From: Phytophthora sp. 'mugwort'
Lineage: Eukaryota > Oomycota > Peronosporomycetes > Peronosporales > Peronosporaceae
Length of the DNA stretch: 64,000 nt
Assembly: GCA_033558025.1 (NCBI GenBank)
Contig: JAUCEF010000002.1
Location: forward strand, 186,001 to 250,000
Direction: 5' to 3'
Shown piece by piece: positions 12,014 through 24,493 of this stretch. The notes under the pieces are model-generated. The model was not told where the DNA came from. It did not search any database and saw only the letters and a list, made by a program, of their open reading frames with translations. The position numbers and the translations under genes are program-made. Every line of letters starts with the position of its first letter. Position 1 is the stretch's first letter.

Positions 12014-12072
12014 ACGGTGCAGCAGCATACCAATTTCCCGAAATTTGGTTTTTGAGAAATAACAGAATAATG

Positions 12073-14141
12073 CTAATAACCGGTACCGTCAATGCTTTTT
12101 TTCTCCCTCAGTACTTGGTGAACGTAAGCGCTTCCCATTATAATCGTACCGGTATGGTCATCCCTTACCTTTACTGAAACTAGACATGAAACGGTTACGG
12201 ACATCTGCAATCGTATGCCAACTGCGTTCACAACGCGACTACAAAACTTGGATGGGTACAACAACCACCCCCTTTGTGTGAGGGGCTTGACGCAACACGT
12301 TGGAGCCGAGTAGGGCGACTTTGATCGTAATAACCCCGCTTGCAGTATCTTTTTGTCCACTCACTAATTGTTGATCTTCATCTTTCGCTTAGCCGAAACC
12401 GCTACCTTGTCATAGGTTCATCATCAACCAGCTCGATTTATGCTTTAACGTCGTTCTTGCGAGTTGGCGGAACTGTAGGAAGCTGCGCTTTGAGCACGAC
12501 ATACTTGTATTTCCGTGGTAGCTGCTCAGCGGGATGGCCTTTGAGCGCGTCCCCGTCCTGTACGATCGGCCTTATCGCTAGCGAAGTTGTTGAGTGACAA
12601 AGCAACACTCATTTTCCGATGCGCGCAGCAACTTTTCAGCCATTTTAAAGAGACGACGCGTGGTGGGCCACAGCTGGAGTGGTAGTCCTGGTGTATATAG
12701 AAGCGCTGAAGATTAGCTTGGTCACCTGCTGTACGGTGCGTGTCGGATGAATGTCGCTGATGGCCAGCGCGTCTTGCAGGTGCAAGCCCTACGCATGTCT
12801 GAAAGTATTTGGAGGCTCTGAGTTCCACGAAAGCGATTGTACATATACGGCCCCCCCAGGTAATGTCGTTATTCACTTCCTCCAGTCATGTCCATCCCAT
12901 TAGCACATTTTTTTCTTCGGAAATGGGCAACACATACACGCGAGATTAATTAACTGGAAACCGCTCAATGTCCAAGGTGAGCGTGGCTTCTCGCCGTGGA
13001 ATTTGAATGCGGCGGTTGATACAAATCTTCATTGTCACTGGTTTGGGGCACGAATCCGCGAAAGATCAAATGTCTGGGCGACGTACGATAAGATTGCATT
13101 GAAAGATGATCCACTGCCAACAAAACACTGGACTGATCTAGTACCAATGCTTGCTGTGTGAGACAAGTAGCAGTAGCGTTTAACCGTCGGTAAAGCTAGC
13201 CGTTTAACTTCAGTCGAGTTTTGCTTGCCGTCGAACCTTGGCGCTGCAGGAGACTTACTGCCATAGCCCCCCCCCCCCAAGTAATTAACTCGGTAGGTAG
13301 CCACCCTACGGAGCCTGACCGTTTAGTGTACGAGCCAGAACTCCGATGCCGCCATATCGGGGGATATCTTGCGGCACACATCTTCAGTGTGGTTTTAATA
13401 CCCGCGGAACTTTATCGTTTCGTTACTGCTCGGGTTCGCACGCTTTTCGCTGCTGTGTTTGGTTCTGGTTGACGGTTTGGCTTGATCCTTATTAGGAGGC
13501 CGCGTTTGCGTGGGCTTTGCATCTTCAAAATAATGTGCAGGCTCTATAGATTTCTCCAGTGTGTCGGGCACGTATGTACGTATGCACTAGTGTCAGCTCG
13601 GAAGTGCTGTTGGAAGTCTGTCGCTTGACAACTTCGGGAAAGCTCCGCGTCGATTTGAGACATTAGTCGGAAAGTGTACTCTTGCGGCGACGTGGCGGGT
13701 TTGACCTCGTACACCTTCGTGGGCGTCTTGAACTTGAAATCCTTGCCGCGAAAGCGAGCACGGAAACATTCATTTAAAAAACCTTCTCGCAGGTGAAATG
13801 GATTGTCCGTAGCGAAATCTTGACGTCTCGGTACAATACTTGGGCATCTACGCCAAGGTTGTAAATGCCATATCGTAAAACTTCTGTTGGTTCATTTATG
13901 ATGTCTGCTGATGCGGCATCTGAAGCGCGAATTTCACCATCCGCGCCAGCATGTCCGGTGTTACGGGTGCCTGCGCTGATAAAGCTTGCGCCGCGGGCCT
14001 TGTGCAACTTGTGCGGGTTGTGGTGTCATCGTAGCTGGCGAGAGAGGAACATACCCAGTCGCGGATATATACCATCGCGTCCCCACCAGGGTTTACACGC
14101 GAGCGCTGGCGCTGGCGAGCATCGGCCATATCCGAGTCCAT
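12073..14141 (-). pseudogene. Ty3/Gypsy-like gag-protease relic
   Basis: Minus-strand fragments from an ATG at 14141 give a gag-like acidic and basic region (MDSDMADARQRQRSRV, then PDMLARMVKFAL and a KVYEVKP-like segment near 13700). An aspartic-protease-like motif follows near 13100, VGSGSSFNAILSYVAQTF. This matches the D-S-G-S/A-S-x-x-F-I pattern with the catalytic Asp replaced by Gly. A second strand of the fold follows (RREATLTLDIERFPV near 12970) and then a GMD-like segment near 12890. Retroviral-type proteases process gag-pol. No reverse transcriptase or long terminal repeats were recognised, so the class is inferred from the protease alone. A run of 12 C lies at 13267-13278. Confidence 0.42.
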
Positions 14142-14159
14142 AGCTGACGGTAGTGTTTG

Positions 14160-16260
14160 CTAAATAAATAATATACTGTCACAAACTCCGCCGGAGAAGG
14201 TGTTCGGTGATGCATGAGGCACACTTAAGAATGAATTGAGTGCTGAATATGCGCGTGCTTAGCTTGTTTCGAGTCCCTGCTGAATAGTGCCTGATTCCTG
14301 AATGCTAACTGCGGGTCTCAGTGAGACTGGGCTTGATTCTTGGATGTTAGATGGTCTCAGTGAGCTCAGATATCACACTGAAATCATTATCATGCAGACG
14401 CCATGAGTGCCGTTACACTAGTGCATTTGTCGGATACCAAAGCTACTCTTTCTGCATAAATACCATTATTTTAATGTTACAAATTTGTATTGCAAACCAT
14501 CCAACCAAGATTTTATTCTCAGCAGCTTATAACGAATACTTAATCCGCTCCGAAGGACCTCAAAACGGCAGGTTTGCAAACTACTGAGCTTGTGCCCTGT
14601 CCGGGCACTATTAAAGGGATGTGGTATTAAAACTTGTAGAATTATCGATGTTAGTCATGTTCAGTTAGGAAGTCGTAGTTATCACGTGTTTCAAGCATGT
14701 CGTTAGAGATCGATATCGGCAATCATGTAGGCAAAGCCTCGCCATTCTGCGTCGCTGCTGCTCGATACTACTTCGCTGGTTTCGTTGGAGATTGCAGTCG
14801 CAGCACGGTACTTACCAAGCAAATTTCGCGAAAGCTTTCCCGTAGTCGGAGCGAGTCGCCAGCGAGATTTGATCGTCCGACCCGAGAAAGCAGCGTCGAA
14901 AGTTCGTCGCGATCGTCTCACTCGACACGGCTTCCACACCCGGATTAGCCAGCTACGGCTTACCTATGAAACGTGAAAAGCTAATTTCTGTGCTCGACCG
15001 GCGCCACTGAGGTTGGCAACTTACCAATTGCCATTGATTTATGCGGCTCCGATCTGAATAATCTGAGAATTCTGATAATTTATAATCAGATATGGGGCAT
15101 TATTAGAGGGATGGGGCACAATCTCAGGTTTTACAGTAATTAAATGCACATGCAACCAATACGCCGAAAACGCGAGTGGAGATGTATACATTGATTTTCT
15201 GTTGTTAGGTGTGTATTGTTCGTAGAGTGGCGCGTGTGTATGATAGTGCGGTGATTTGGTTGTATTAATGTGTTGTGGCCGTGTTTGTCGATATTAGGGT
15301 TGTGGTAGAGCACGTTTGTTACCCGTCAAACAAAAATACTGTACATGAGAAATATTAAAAACACAGACGAATCCCTGAATAACACACAAAAAGGAGGGGC
15401 GCCAAATGACACATAAAAACATAAAAGGCACGGTTGTCAAATAAGGTGAGCGGGTGCGCGCGCGCGTAGCCAAAGCAAACCCGAGCGGGGAGGCCGTGGA
15501 GCTGGGCCGCGCGATATTTGCCGAGGCGGGCTCAGCGCCGAACTCCTCAGCGAGCCGCGCGTTGCATTCACCCGAAAATACAATATTATTATTGCGAGGG
15601 AAGTGAACCGCAGGGGCGCCGAAGGGGCAGCGAAGCGCGACTTGTCCATTTATGCAATGCCCCACTAAATGCAGGAAACACAAGACGTCGACAAAGGCTC
15701 GTGAATTCTTGACAACGATATGAAAATATCGACTCCAGCCCGCGCCAGTAAATGCTGCATCATAGTCGGGACACATACACATATGGTAATAACATCCGCC
15801 CTTGGGAAGCACCATTACTGCAGATAAGATAGGTGCCAAAAATACAACAGCACTTGAGCATGAGCTGAGGCTATTGATCGAGCTCATTATCATGGACTTG
15901 CGTTTGATTAATGATGGTCAGGAGGCAGACAGTATCAACACTCAGCCAATTCCAACTTACCGTTCATCTCCTGCTTCGAATCTGTGCGCGTCGATTCCTC
16001 TCCAGGCGCTGCGTTTCCACTCTCTCCTATGCACGTTGAATATATCGTTGTCGCCGTAGCTGCTCGGCCACCACCCTATCGTTGCGTGTAGGTGGCTGAC
16101 GGCCACACAGCAGAGTGCTGTTTGCCCACTGCACTACAGCGTCTTCCTCGTCGCGTCGCCTCGGCAAATTTGTACAGATTCCGCTCTCACTTCCGGCACC
16201 ATGGTCCACCTTTAATTATCCAAAGCTTATATTTCAATAAGGATTATAATCATTTGTGAG
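14160..16260. other. Unassigned stretch
   Basis: No gene was recognised. Two GGTCTCAGTGAG repeats lie near 14314 and 14352. A minus-strand frame near 14703-14939 contains SSSSDAEWRGFAYMI, which weakly recalls the RNase H 'SSxEAEY' motif of Copia elements but stands alone. A 199-residue minus frame at 15294-15893 and GC-rich sequence near 15450-15560 have no family features. Confidence 0.35.
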
Positions 16261-16265
16261 TATTA

Positions 16266-17240
16266 CGGATGCATCTCTGACGCTCGGATGATTATCTCGT
16301 CGACGCGGACATCTTCGCCATAGGTGCACTTGTCGTCATCAGAGTTCCAGTCGTGGCCAGCTACCGCAGCAAAGCAAATGCCCGTGTGGCGGTAGCGGTT
16401 CTGGATAGTCTTCTTGCGTGCAAGGTCTGCCCATATCTCCTTACCCCACTGCATTGCCTCAAGCTGGTTCACCTTGTAAGCATCCTTACCAAGGGGCTCA
16501 TCACGCTTCAGCTTGTCATAAGCCCACCTGACTGCTTCCTACGGTACGAACACTTGAAGTCTGCAATTATGCCGGCATCCGTCGGCTGCAAAAGAAGTAG
16601 TCGTATTCGGCGGCAATGGCTGCAGGCAGACGTTGGTAAGCACGACGTCACCCGGTTTGTGCGAGGCGGCATTATCTTAAAGCAGTAGAATGTGGCGTCC
16701 GGCCGCACGCACGTTTCGGTCGAGTTTCAAAAGCCACTCTCGATAAATGTCACCAGTCATCTACGCGCTCTTATTGGAGCGTATTCGAAGCCACGTTGCT
16801 CAAGTGTGAGCTTACCGCAGCAACGTGACTTTTTGGCCTTGCCAATGTATAGGATTGGCAATGCGTCGGAACCGTCCGCGTTGACGTGACCGCTAGTGTA
16901 TTCTTGACGACGCGCACGTTCTTGGTGCATATAGAGCGCGCTGGCGCCATCGCATAACGGAGCCCCGTTTCATCCATAATATCGCGTGCGAGCTGGCGGG
17001 CGGGGAAGCGTAAGCGTGGTCTTTGCCCAGTCCGCGAGCTGCCTGTTAGTCATGCCTGGGCACGCGCAGGACTTGGCAATGATCAACCGCTTCTGCCCGA
17101 AGGTCAACCAAGCCCCATTCGCTGCGTCTGCGTGGTATCTGTGTGTGGGGTTCTCGGTCGTTTGCGAAATGGGGCGCTGGCTTGCTTCCCGCCCTTTTGG
17201 TTTGAATTTCGATTTCCTTGATGAAGACGATAAATTCTAA
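16266..17240 (-). pseudogene. Pogo/Tigger-like transposase relic 2, internally deleted
   Basis: On the minus strand a helix-turn-helix segment (LTFGQKRLIIAKSC then RQLADWAKTTLTLPRPP, about 17040-17130) is followed almost at once by the first DDE motif (IMDETGLRYAMAP near 16940-16980). The CENP-B-type second helix-turn-helix domain that normally lies between is missing, so there is an internal deletion. Downstream, ILYIGKAKKS near 16840 and PTDAGIIADFKCSYRR near 16550 come next. EAMQWGKEIWADL and NRYRHTGICFA near 16370-16460 complete the transposase order, in several frames. The frame 17454-17846 upstream on the same strand is open for 130 residues but unrecognised and may be a remnant of the same element. 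A run of 10 G lies at 17398-17407. Confidence 0.7.
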
Positions 17241-18025
17241 CGCAACGAATTTGCGAGGATATGGGAGGGGGTGCCGGAAGTGATAGCGGAATCTGTGCTT
17301 TACGACAGGTACGTACTCATAGCGGCGATAAATATCATGGACATCGGCTTGTATAGCCCCGTTTTCTGCGATTTCCTCGTCTTCTGGGATTACAGTTGGG
17401 GGGGGGGCTCTCGGTGATTACTAGAACCGGCTGACGTTCTTCGACATCGTGATCTAGTCGTGGCTCCTGAACAACTTCCTCCACAAACGTCTGCCTCTCC
17501 TGGGTAACCTCACTCCTGGGGGCTTCGGTGCCGACACGCGGAGTCGCAAGATCTTGATCGAGCTCCCGATTTTGAAGCTCACGGAACTAATAACGTCAGC
17601 CCGGTTAATATGCCCTCTAAGAACCGCCCTGATACTCCGCCGTACAGCAGCATCGTCAACACCTCGACGCATCAGCACCACGCGTAATGCGTCCATCGCG
17701 TCTCCTTCCATAGCAACGCCGCGAGGCCACATCTTAATGCATAGCCGGTGGAATTTGCTGCGCGAAAGTATCTTCGCAAACACTGGGTAAGAGATACAAT
17801 GAGTGACTTCAAATCGGAAACGGGGAGATCCAATGAGCGGCTTCAATACTGGAAATGGGGCAAAGAATACGTCTCATATTCTCTCCTACAGCGCAGTTGC
17901 CTTCGCCTCCGTACGCAGCATCCAATACCGATCTCAGTCTGCGCTTTTTTTTCGGCATTATGGCTCAGCATTTGCTGACGCACGCAGGTGCGGCTTCTCG
18001 ATTACCGATGGTAACTTATCGTCAA

Positions 18026-18225
18026 AGGTGTGGATTTCACTCACGGCCGAAGGTGTGGGTTTCGCCCATCAGCATGGGTGCGGCTTTCGCTCACCAGCAT
18101 ACGTGCGGCTTTCGCCCACTAGCACAGGTGCAGCTTTCGCTCACAAGTACCGGTGTGGATTTCGCCCACCGGCACAGATGCAGCTTTCACTTACCAGCAC
18201 GTGTGCGGCTTTCGCTCACCGACGC
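18026..18225. repeat. 25-bp minisatellite, eight units
   Basis: Eight contiguous units of exactly 25 bp start at 18026, 18051, 18076, 18101, 18126, 18151, 18176 and 18201. The consensus resembles AGGTGCGGCTTTCGCTCACC followed by AGCAC. A degraded partial unit lies just upstream near 17985. The period is not a multiple of 3, so the repeated peptide changes frame and all three plus frames stay open; this argues against a coding function. Confidence 0.93.
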
Positions 18226-18229
18226 AAAT

Positions 18230-20100
18230 AGGGCATTTTCCTCTTGGTGGCGTACCAGTTACTGATCAGCGATGAAAAGCAACGATGCTGACGGGATCGA
18301 GTCGAGTGTTGACATCGAACGGGCTCGGCGACATCTCGCTAAAGCCAGCGAGATAAACTATGAGTGTAAATTGACACCAGTCATAAAAACACACAGTCGG
18401 TGATTATACTACCTCAGATTGTTCGATACCCGTATGTAAGTGTCTACCAGGGTGTAAAATAAGACCAAGAGGGTGGAATGACAACACAAAGGTATGTAAG
18501 ACGGCATCGATGAACCAATGACCCTCTTGTACTACGATGCTCATGAGAGGAGTTCGGATACAGAAGAGCGAGGCTAAAGCATTTCAAAGTTTCATATATT
18601 TGTCTAACTTGATGCCAGAGACAGAGGAAAACAATACATTAACAAAGCACGATTAAGTAGCAATCCGATCTACGTTTTTAGCTCTACTCTTTTTTAGACT
18701 ATATCGATGTAGTTTTTGAACTGCAGGCTAAAATCCCTTCCGTCTTACCAAACTCTTGAAGCGTGAATGCAGAATCGGTTTGTCAGGATCGTCATCGATG
18801 CTAGCTTCCGAAAGAAGATGATACGCTTCCTTTACTGCTGCCTTGTAGTGCAGTTGAGCTTGTCTGAGTCGGTTTCAGCAAAAAAGGGCATGCCTCATCG
18901 TCGATTTCAGTTGGGTCTGGCGGAAACAAGACTATACCTCGCATACTGGCAAAACATCAGAAAGCGCTCCGCGAATACCAGCGTAAACGTCTTCAGGAAA
19001 TTTGTTGGTAATGCAAGCTCGAGATTGCTGAATAGCACTTTCAAAAGCTCTTCACTGCCGCATCAATCACACCTGCAGTATTACCACGGTTGTACGTTGT
19101 CCGCAGCCGCAGTAATTCCTCCTTGCTTCTCAACGCGTGGAATCTCTGACGTGATCTTTCCAATTTTATCACACTCCGTTCGATCGCATTGGACTGATAG
19201 TCATCCAGTACCAAACACGATTTGACTGAGTTTATTGTGAGTGTCTGATCTGCCCAACACAGGTTTTTACACCCTGCCCTTGAACTCGTCCCGAATCGCT
19301 GAAGTCTGATGTCCGTTCGGCTTGACATAGCTTTCAGCGCCTAGTTGAAGGGTGCTTGGAGATTGGGTTGGCGTATATTTGCTATTGCGCGAACGCTTCT
19401 TTCGCGCGACAACCTTTTTCGCTTTGCGTCCGTCAATTACACCGTTCACTTGGTCTGGAAAGCCAGGGTCAGGCGTCTGCTGGATCAATTCCCGTCGTCT
19501 GGAATCTGTCAGTGCACCCCAAGCCTTTCGCAGTGCTACACCACCAGGTCGAAGCAGCCATCGTCGATCCGAAGCTTAACGTTTTAAATTCTTCAATTTC
19601 AAAACGCTTGGCGGCGTACCTCGAGGGCGTATATTGCCCCCTCCGCCTCATCAAATCGCCTCACGGCGGCGTGCAGAAGCATCGAGTTGATGTGGTAGAT
19701 CTCGCAATGCCAGAGTGCTACTTGACAATCCCTGCTTCCTATGCGTCTTGTTCGTTATCTCATCCTCATTCAATTCAGAGCCTCTGAGCCTTATTATCTA
19801 CTGGTGTAGGAGCCTATACTGGTAGTGAACTCTGCCATTCTGAGCATAAAGCTAAATGCTCGGCCTTATCTGTAATCAACCTTACTACAGGTACTGAAAT
19901 TCAACTTGACTGTCCATTGTGTTCTGTAGATACTACGATCATTTGGTAGAGTGTTACGTCTTTTCAGCATTTTTCTGGTAGTATTATCCGCGTCTGCCCT
20001 GGCGGGCAAGCGCCGCGAGCGACTAACGATGCCGAAACTTTCTATTCAACTTTCTAGCATTTCGATGAGTTTAAAGAGTGTATTGTTTTTTTTTATGAAT
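18230..20100. other. Unassigned stretch
   Basis: No gene was recognised. Frames on both strands (plus 18767-19225 and 19356-19787, minus 19041-19654) are open but have no family motifs. The minus frame contains a lysine/arginine cluster (RKAKKVVARKKRSRN near 19390) and may be a decayed tail of the neighbouring MULE or another transposon. Confidence 0.3.
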
Positions 20101-22060
20101 CGATAAATGTAAATATGATGGCATGTTCCTACTCTCGGCCTAAAGCGTGTGATTTACGTCCAGGCCTCCCCCCACCGCGACCACGCCCAGGGTCTTGTCC
20201 ACGCCCTCCTAAACAACGACTGAAGAACCGTTTTGGCTTTGGTTTCTCACCTGGAAGAAGCTTTCCCCGAGCTCGAAGTGCTGCCATAAGATGCACGCAG
20301 CAAGCGTATTGGTGATAGGCCCGACATGGGCAGACATTATTTTGAATGTTAACTTACCAACCTTCTTCAGGTTGCTCCCATCTTTCTATCCGGTTTTTGT
20401 TTCTTTCACCGAGTGCGGCATCGTCAAGAGTGTATTGCACGCTGTAAGTGCATCTTTCCAACATCATGTTGCTCTCACCAGGCAAGTCACCTAGCAGAAA
20501 ACGAACATCATGTCGGGGTTCAGATACCACCATACAGCTGGATTTGTTCAGCTTCTTGAACCTGGCCATCAACGGCTTGTGCACTATCGAGCTCTGTGCA
20601 AACTCGAAATTCAGTAACGGATTTGTGATGGCACAAACTCAATAACTTTTTGAGGAGTGTGCATACTTTGGATCGCACGTGCTGAGTACATTGCATCTTT
20701 ATCACTTTGTTGAACTGCTCACACGGATTGTTCGTTTTGGCAAATCAACTTGCAGTATGGTAGCATTGCCATTTCCAGCACCGCGATTGTAGCCACTGCG
20801 TCTGAAGTAGATCGAAAACTCTGCTAGCTCGGACATTGTAACCCACCTAGCTAGTGCCTTTGTCTTCAGCAACAGAAATTCAGGGGGATAGCTTGAACTG
20901 TAGTGCATCTCGTAGATATGGCGATATACGAGATGCTTTGCATGGTTTGACAAACCGAAGTACGGGGTCGCACGTTCTCCATTACATGAAAAATAGCACA
21001 TGACGTAAGTAGTGTCTTCGCGCCGAAGTGCGAGATCGTAGCCGTTGAATTGGGCATCTTCTCCATCAGCCATGAAGTGTTTGATGTGGAGAGGGCGCCC
21101 GACTATGGTCTCGAACATTGCTGCGATTTAAGCCAATGACTGTTCATACTGAAGCGTAGTCGCTGCGATGTGATAAAGAGCGATGGGGTGAAAATGGCGC
21201 GCGATGTCAGACGCTCCACACACGAACACAGGATATATTTATATTCAACTGTGTTGAGCTTAAACGTAGCATCCATGTGAAAAACGAACGAACCTGAAGG
21301 CCGATCCGCACCGAGCATCGTAGCTTTCGAAGCTACAGCTATCATGCATGGGTCTTCATCCGTGCCGTCTCCAACGACTGGATTTCCATGGTCGTCGAGT
21401 GGATATTCCAGAAGCGAAAAAGCTTTATCGTCGTCAAGTATGCTGTTGTACGAGTTGGCACGAATCAAATCAACCATATCATCAACTAGGCCCGTGTTCT
21501 TCAGGTGGGTCTTCTTGTGATAGTAGACGAAGTTCTGGATTTTCACCAACTCGGGCAATGTTGCGCTGGTAAGCGAGAATATATTAATTAACAAGTGTTG
21601 GATTTGAGCCGGCGTGTAGTTTAGATCTATCAGACGCACGATCTCTTCTTTCATTTGGAGAGTGATGACAAGACTGCGGGGAGACGTTATACTCGAGCGA
21701 TGACTACCAGTCGTGGAGAACATATGTACTCCAGTCGATTCACACCCAACACTTTCATCCAGTACGTGCACCTTGCCCTGTTTGTATTGCACGTCGACGA
21801 GCCGCACTGATGCACTCTGTAGCGCATGTCATGATCATCGATGTTGATACCACAACTTGGCAGCGGCGAGAGGTGCTGTGGTAAACCAATAGGGCCCGTA
21901 GACTATGGATTTTCTGGTTTGCTCCAGTAGTCGTGACAACCTTGTCGGTCTCCTGCCAGTTGTAACGAAATGACATCGTCACAGCCACCACGTGCCTTGA
22001 AGAAGTAGCCGCATCAAACAACCGACTCCATCGCCAAGATACCTCCACCAAGCAGCTCAA
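20100..22060 (-). pseudogene. MULE transposase relic 2 with SWIM finger
   Basis: The minus strand carries an N-terminal DNA-binding remnant (22060-21760), then MKEEIVRLIDLNYTPAQI near 21650. The first catalytic segment FVFHMDATFKLN is near 21270. Across a frameshift at about 21110 come the region with MADGEDAQFNGYDLAL and YVMCYF near 21000-21080, and HLVYRHIYEMHY near 20930. CEQFNK-like text near 20710 follows. The C-terminal SWIM-type zinc motif (VCPCRAYHQYACCVHLMAA, Cys-x-Cys then Cys-x-His) lies at about 20290-20350, with a Gly/Arg-rich tail near 20170. All the parts of an oomycete MULE are present in order, but stops and shifts break them. Ends were not defined. It lies immediately before the 22.13-kb piggyBac. 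Confidence 0.8.
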
Positions 22061-22131
22061 CGAAGAGACTTCTTCACAAAATGAGCTTCGGGGCGCATGC
22101 TGGGAATAAATAAGACCCCAGTGGCGGTTAA

Positions 22132-24489
22132 CCCTTTGAGGACGGTACTCTGTATAATACAGAATATGGAATTGTGCAGGACATTATATCCAGGAAAGTT
22201 GTATTCAGTACCAAATGCGGCATATAGAGATTTGTATGACAGGAGGTTGTGGGTTCGCATCAAGAACGATCTATGCAGGTAAGATAGACAGGGATTTTCC
22301 GTGAGCAAAAAAGGAGTACAAAACTGCGAGAGGTTCCCTCTCCCCCGCCTTTCCTTTCAGGAAAATGAATCGGCCGGATGCGAAGACCTTCAAGGAACTG
22401 TGGCGTGAGCTCAGTGCAGCGGGATGGAGATCGCGCAGGTGGAAAGGCCGCCACTACACCTACGTGAAGCCGTGCGTGAAAGACCGCCTCGATAGCTACA
22501 GACACGGTGAAGATTACTTTGTTGGTACGTTTGCTTGATACGAGTGTACGCTTCGATGTGCTAACTGTGTTGGAATATAGGCGAAGAAGAGCTTATGACT
22601 CACGGGCGCAAGACTGGAATCCTTCCATTACCCGGATTCGGGCGTCCTCTACCAGTCGGGAAGTTGGCTTCATACGCTAGAGCTGGTGCTCAACATCCTC
22701 AGCCTTCCGCACCAAGCGGTAACGAGTCGCATGCGCCAGACACTACTACACGTTCTCCTGAGAGCAGCTCTGCTGCTGCTACCGCTGTTGCGTCATCTAC
22801 GCCGAGTGGCGAAGCCAGCTCAACCACCGCTCTCGTTGGGACGCCGGATTCGCTTCCTGCTCCAACCAGTACACCTAGTGGGATTGCTGACACAAGTGAA
22901 GACGATGACAATCTCCCGCTGGTTGCTTCGGAGACAGCTAAAATTGACGTGTTTGATAACGATCAATTTATCGATGCAATGCGAGTCGAGAACTTGTTTG
23001 CCCCCTACCAGACGACGACGTGAACGTTAGCGACCTTCCTCTTCCTGTTGAAGACAAAATCGAGTCAAATAGTGATGCTTTGGAGGTACCCTCGCATGAC
23101 TATGAAAGTGATGTGGAGTCAGATGATGAATTCAAAGACACAAGCCGTCTCTTTCAACAAGATGATGATGCGATGCGCGAGATGGCGACTTCGGGCTGGG
23201 GTATTTATGATGAAGCCCATTCTGGTAAGTCTGTAGGATACAGAATACCTTTACGCCAACTCTATAATTCTGTACTTTCCAGAATGAACTGTTCTGTATA
23301 AGCACCGATTTGCTAACTGCTGCTGTTCCCGTTACTCTGTATTGTTATCAATATAGATCAGCTTTTCAACTGGATGGTGCCGATGACTTGTACAGCGGGT
23401 CTTGGGGCCCAACACAGCCTCCTGCAGTATTTGGTCGCTCTCTGCTGGGCCTGCTGTTCTACTTCATTCCGAAGAAACTCTGGTTCCATATTGCAGTGGC
23501 GACTGAGGACTATCGCAAGAACTCATTCAGGCTATCGTCGAGCGGATTAGTGCCAAGCAGCTTCAAGATCAGGCCAAGGACCCCTCCAAGAGCGTGCAGC
23601 CTCTCGAAGAACTCGTGGGAAACTACGTCGGACAAAGCCAATCCAGGCTCATGAAATTCTCCACGTGGTTGGGCTTCTGATAGCCCGATCAATTTGCTGT
23701 CATGTCGACGGCTTATATAAGCACTGGGAAACATCTGAAGATAATGCTGTACCACGCGGCATGTTTGGAAGATATATGTCGCGCGACCGCTTCAAGACTG
23801 TGACGCGCTACTTGCACTTTGCAAGCTATCCGTTTGCCAGTCTCGGCGCTGGCAACGCCTCAAAGCAAGAGTTTCGAGACCGGCATGGAGGGTACGTCCC
23901 GCTGTGCAAACGCGTCCGTCGTCAGGAGACTGGCAACGAGATGACATGCAGCCAGATCTGGCATCGAACAGGGGTCAACGGCACGGTGATCCCTCAGCAT
24001 CTACAAAAGCGCATCCAGTTCCGCAAACGCAAACGCGTCGAGCAGGGGAAGAAGAGAGAGAGAGACTGATAACAGCTAATAGCAATCCTCGTTAGTGATG
24101 GCCTTTATTCCTTGTTGTAGCATGTCACGCACCAACCTTTCGGCCAGTTCTACACTAGTCCTTCTTCTACTTCTTTTAGTCTAGAACTGACCGAGAAGTT
24201 GGTGCGCAAACTTGCGCACAACCTACGACGGCCACTCGTTCCCCAACCTCATGTGGCAATCGGGATGAAGGAGGAATTCATTATTAGAGGTTTGATGATG
24301 TCTGCAAATCAACTTCTGAGCCAATGGGAGCCGCCAAAATGGCCAGCTAGTGGTCTCGACGCAATAATTTTGTTACGCAACAATGGCGATCGGCTTGCAC
24401 TAGATAAAGTCTGGCAACGAAGGTGCATACTTTATTCAAGTGTTTCCCTTGTTCTGTAGGATACAGAATAAATCCCCGTCCTCAAAGGG
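22132..24489 (+). mobile_element. piggyBac element A with intact termini and TTAA duplication
   Basis: The element is bounded by TTAA at 22128-22131 and at 24490-24493. Its ends are perfect inverted repeats of at least 14 bp, CCCTTTGAGGACGG from 22132 and its reverse complement ending at 24489. Just inside each end is a small dyad: CTGTAT-A-ATACAG at 22150-22162 on the left and CTGTA-GGA-TACAG at 24454-24466 on the right. The right-end dyad sequence occurs again internally at 23231-23243. The total is 2358 bp. The structure is diagnostic for the piggyBac superfamily. Confidence 0.92.
22365..24069 (+). pseudogene. piggyBac transposase relic A, DDE domain deleted
   Basis: Exon 1 at 22365-22524 (MNRPDAKTFKELWRELSAAG, then RHYTYVKPCVK and DYFVG) joins exon 2 from 22581 (GEEELMTHGRKTGIL) across a 56-bp GT-AG intron in phase 1. 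This matches the N terminus of oomycete piggyBac transposases. An acidic region follows to 23300 with a one-base shift in the C run near 23007. A second GT-AG intron is suggested (GTAAGT at 23225). Then come WGPTQPPAVFGRS, LLFYFIPKKLWF, a further shift near 23530, EILHVVGLLIARSICCHV-like text and RGMFGRYMSRDRFKTVTRYL near 23750-23820. The catalytic DDE domain that should follow is absent, and unrelated basic text takes its place before the right end. It cannot encode an active enzyme. Confidence 0.82.
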
Positions 24490-24493
24490 TTAA

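Noticed and set aside
14703..14939. Copia RNase H motif (SSSSDAEW)
   Set aside because: A single short resemblance without neighbouring reverse transcriptase or integrase motifs.
15294..15893. 199-residue minus-strand frame
   Set aside because: It is long, but composition and lack of motifs suggest chance openness in GC-rich sequence; no splice or promoter support.
18026..18225. CRISPR-like array
   Set aside because: Units are directly adjacent with no spacers, and the genome is eukaryotic.
17803..18265. Histidine/phenylalanine-rich repeat proteins over the 25-bp array
   Set aside because: The 25-bp period changes frame each unit and all frames are open, so it is a DNA repeat and not a coding one.
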